Assembly (NCBI RefSeq): GCF_042654985.1
Contig: NZ_JBHSMT010000007.1
Location: forward strand, 1 to 15,037
Origin: Paraherbaspirillum soli
GTDB lineage: Bacteria; Pseudomonadota; Gammaproteobacteria; Burkholderiales; Burkholderiaceae_D
Length of the DNA: 15,037 nucleotides
Direction of reading: 5' to 3'
In this document: positions 14,736 to 15,037 of the stretch, piece by piece
How positions within the stretch are numbered: position 1 is the stretch's first letter
Layout: each line of letters opens with the position of its first letter
Position numbers and translations under genes: made by a program
Notes under the pieces: generated by a model
The model's database searches: none
Seen by the model: only the letters and a program-made list of their open reading frames with translations
What the model was told of the DNA's origin: nothing

Positions 14736-14960
14736 TCATGGCATCCAATAGCGTTTATAGTCGGCTCGGTCCCCGAAAACAGATGGGGATAGGGTTCGCA
14801 GCCTTCTTTCCCAAACGCGTACAAGCCGCACCATGCGGTTTTTTATTGTGCGAACGCCTTTGCACGTCCCTACGGACGGCAGTGGCGGGGAGCCTTCGGG
14901 CTGCCGGTTTGTCGTTTGGGTGCCGGTCTGCGAATCCTGCCATCTGCCGTCGTGTGTCAA
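14736..14960 (-). CDS. Phage P4 Ash-family-like open frame, possibly a remnant
   Basis: The frame reads TGTQTTNRQPEGSPPLPSVG and then KGVRTIKNRMVRLVRVW, a pattern I recall from proteins of the phage P4 Ash/Icd-like family scattered in prophages and satellites. The only start within the frame is a TTG at 14960. Reading on upstream, the frame stays open (ADTSAFAFLTHDGRW) but closes at a TAA at 14997-14999 with no ATG or GTG, so the 5' end may be degenerate. Strong hairpins run through the same DNA, so part of the conservation could lie in an RNA. Family assignment is from memory and tentative; it may mark the edge of a satellite or prophage continuing beyond the window. Confidence 0.4.
   Translation of the reverse strand: MTHDGRWQDSQTGTQTTNRQPEGSPPLPSVGTCKGVRTIKNRMVRLVRVWERRLRTLSPSVFGDRADYKRYWMP
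14823..14846 (+). terminator. Hairpin with T-run inside the Ash-like locus
   Basis: AAGCCGCA at 14823-14830 pairs with TGCGGTTT at 14834-14841 around the loop CCA, and the T-run continues through 14843, followed by ATT. It has the form of an intrinsic terminator on the plus strand, although no plus-strand gene is visible upstream in this window's right end. It is the first of three hairpins (with 14865-14878 and 14891-14902). Confidence 0.5.
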
Positions 14961-15037
14961 GAACGCAAAAGCCGAAGTATCGGCCGCTGCGATGCTTTAT
15001 TGAAGATGAGGGTCGGCCCCTCGTGATCGGCGTGCAG

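Overview
The window (15,037 bp) looks like chromosomal DNA of a moderately GC-rich proteobacterium. The evidence is the E. coli-like HipBA pair, the MCE (Mla-type) lipid-transport operon of a diderm envelope, a PAAR-Rhs effector of the type VI secretion kind, and dispersed REP/MITE repeats. A gammaproteobacterium or betaproteobacterium fits; I cannot name the genus from sequence alone.

Layout, left to right. Positions 1-91 are the 3' end of a group II intron (domains V and VI); the rest lies outside the window. A 104-residue orphan protein follows (151-465), then a REP-type inverted pair (483-581). The largest gene is a 1,525-residue PAAR-Rhs toxin (727-5304). It has a visibly AT-richer, unrecognised C-terminal tip of 131 residues, followed by a small acidic protein (5350-5748) in the position of the cognate immunity gene and then a terminator. 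Next comes a cupin-like/DUF2867 two-domain protein (6053-7480).

From 7589 on, all genes read leftward. These are hipA and hipB (7589-9243), with an operator-rich promoter region at 9274-9360; a three-gene MCE ABC-transport operon made of permease with STAS domain, ATPase and MCE substrate-binding protein (12371 down to 9509); and a COG2509-type FAD-dependent oxidoreductase (12845-14476). A 194-bp-period tandem duplication carrying REP hairpins fills 12431-12806. Two 121-bp hairpin MITEs in opposite orientation sit at 9385-9505, exactly at the MCE stop codon, and at 14544-14664. The right edge (about 14736-14996) holds an open frame resembling the phage P4 Ash family, overlapped by three strong hairpins.

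Functionally the window has a competition/stress part (intron, Rhs toxin with immunity protein, HipBA) next to ordinary envelope and redox genes. The most promising unknowns are the Rhs tip toxin with its immunity protein, the MITE family whose arms change in a compensated way, and the Ash-like structured locus. The MCE operon lacks the auxiliary lipoprotein gene often found at its end; the MITE and hipBA occupy that place. All calls come from reading the sequence; no database search was possible.
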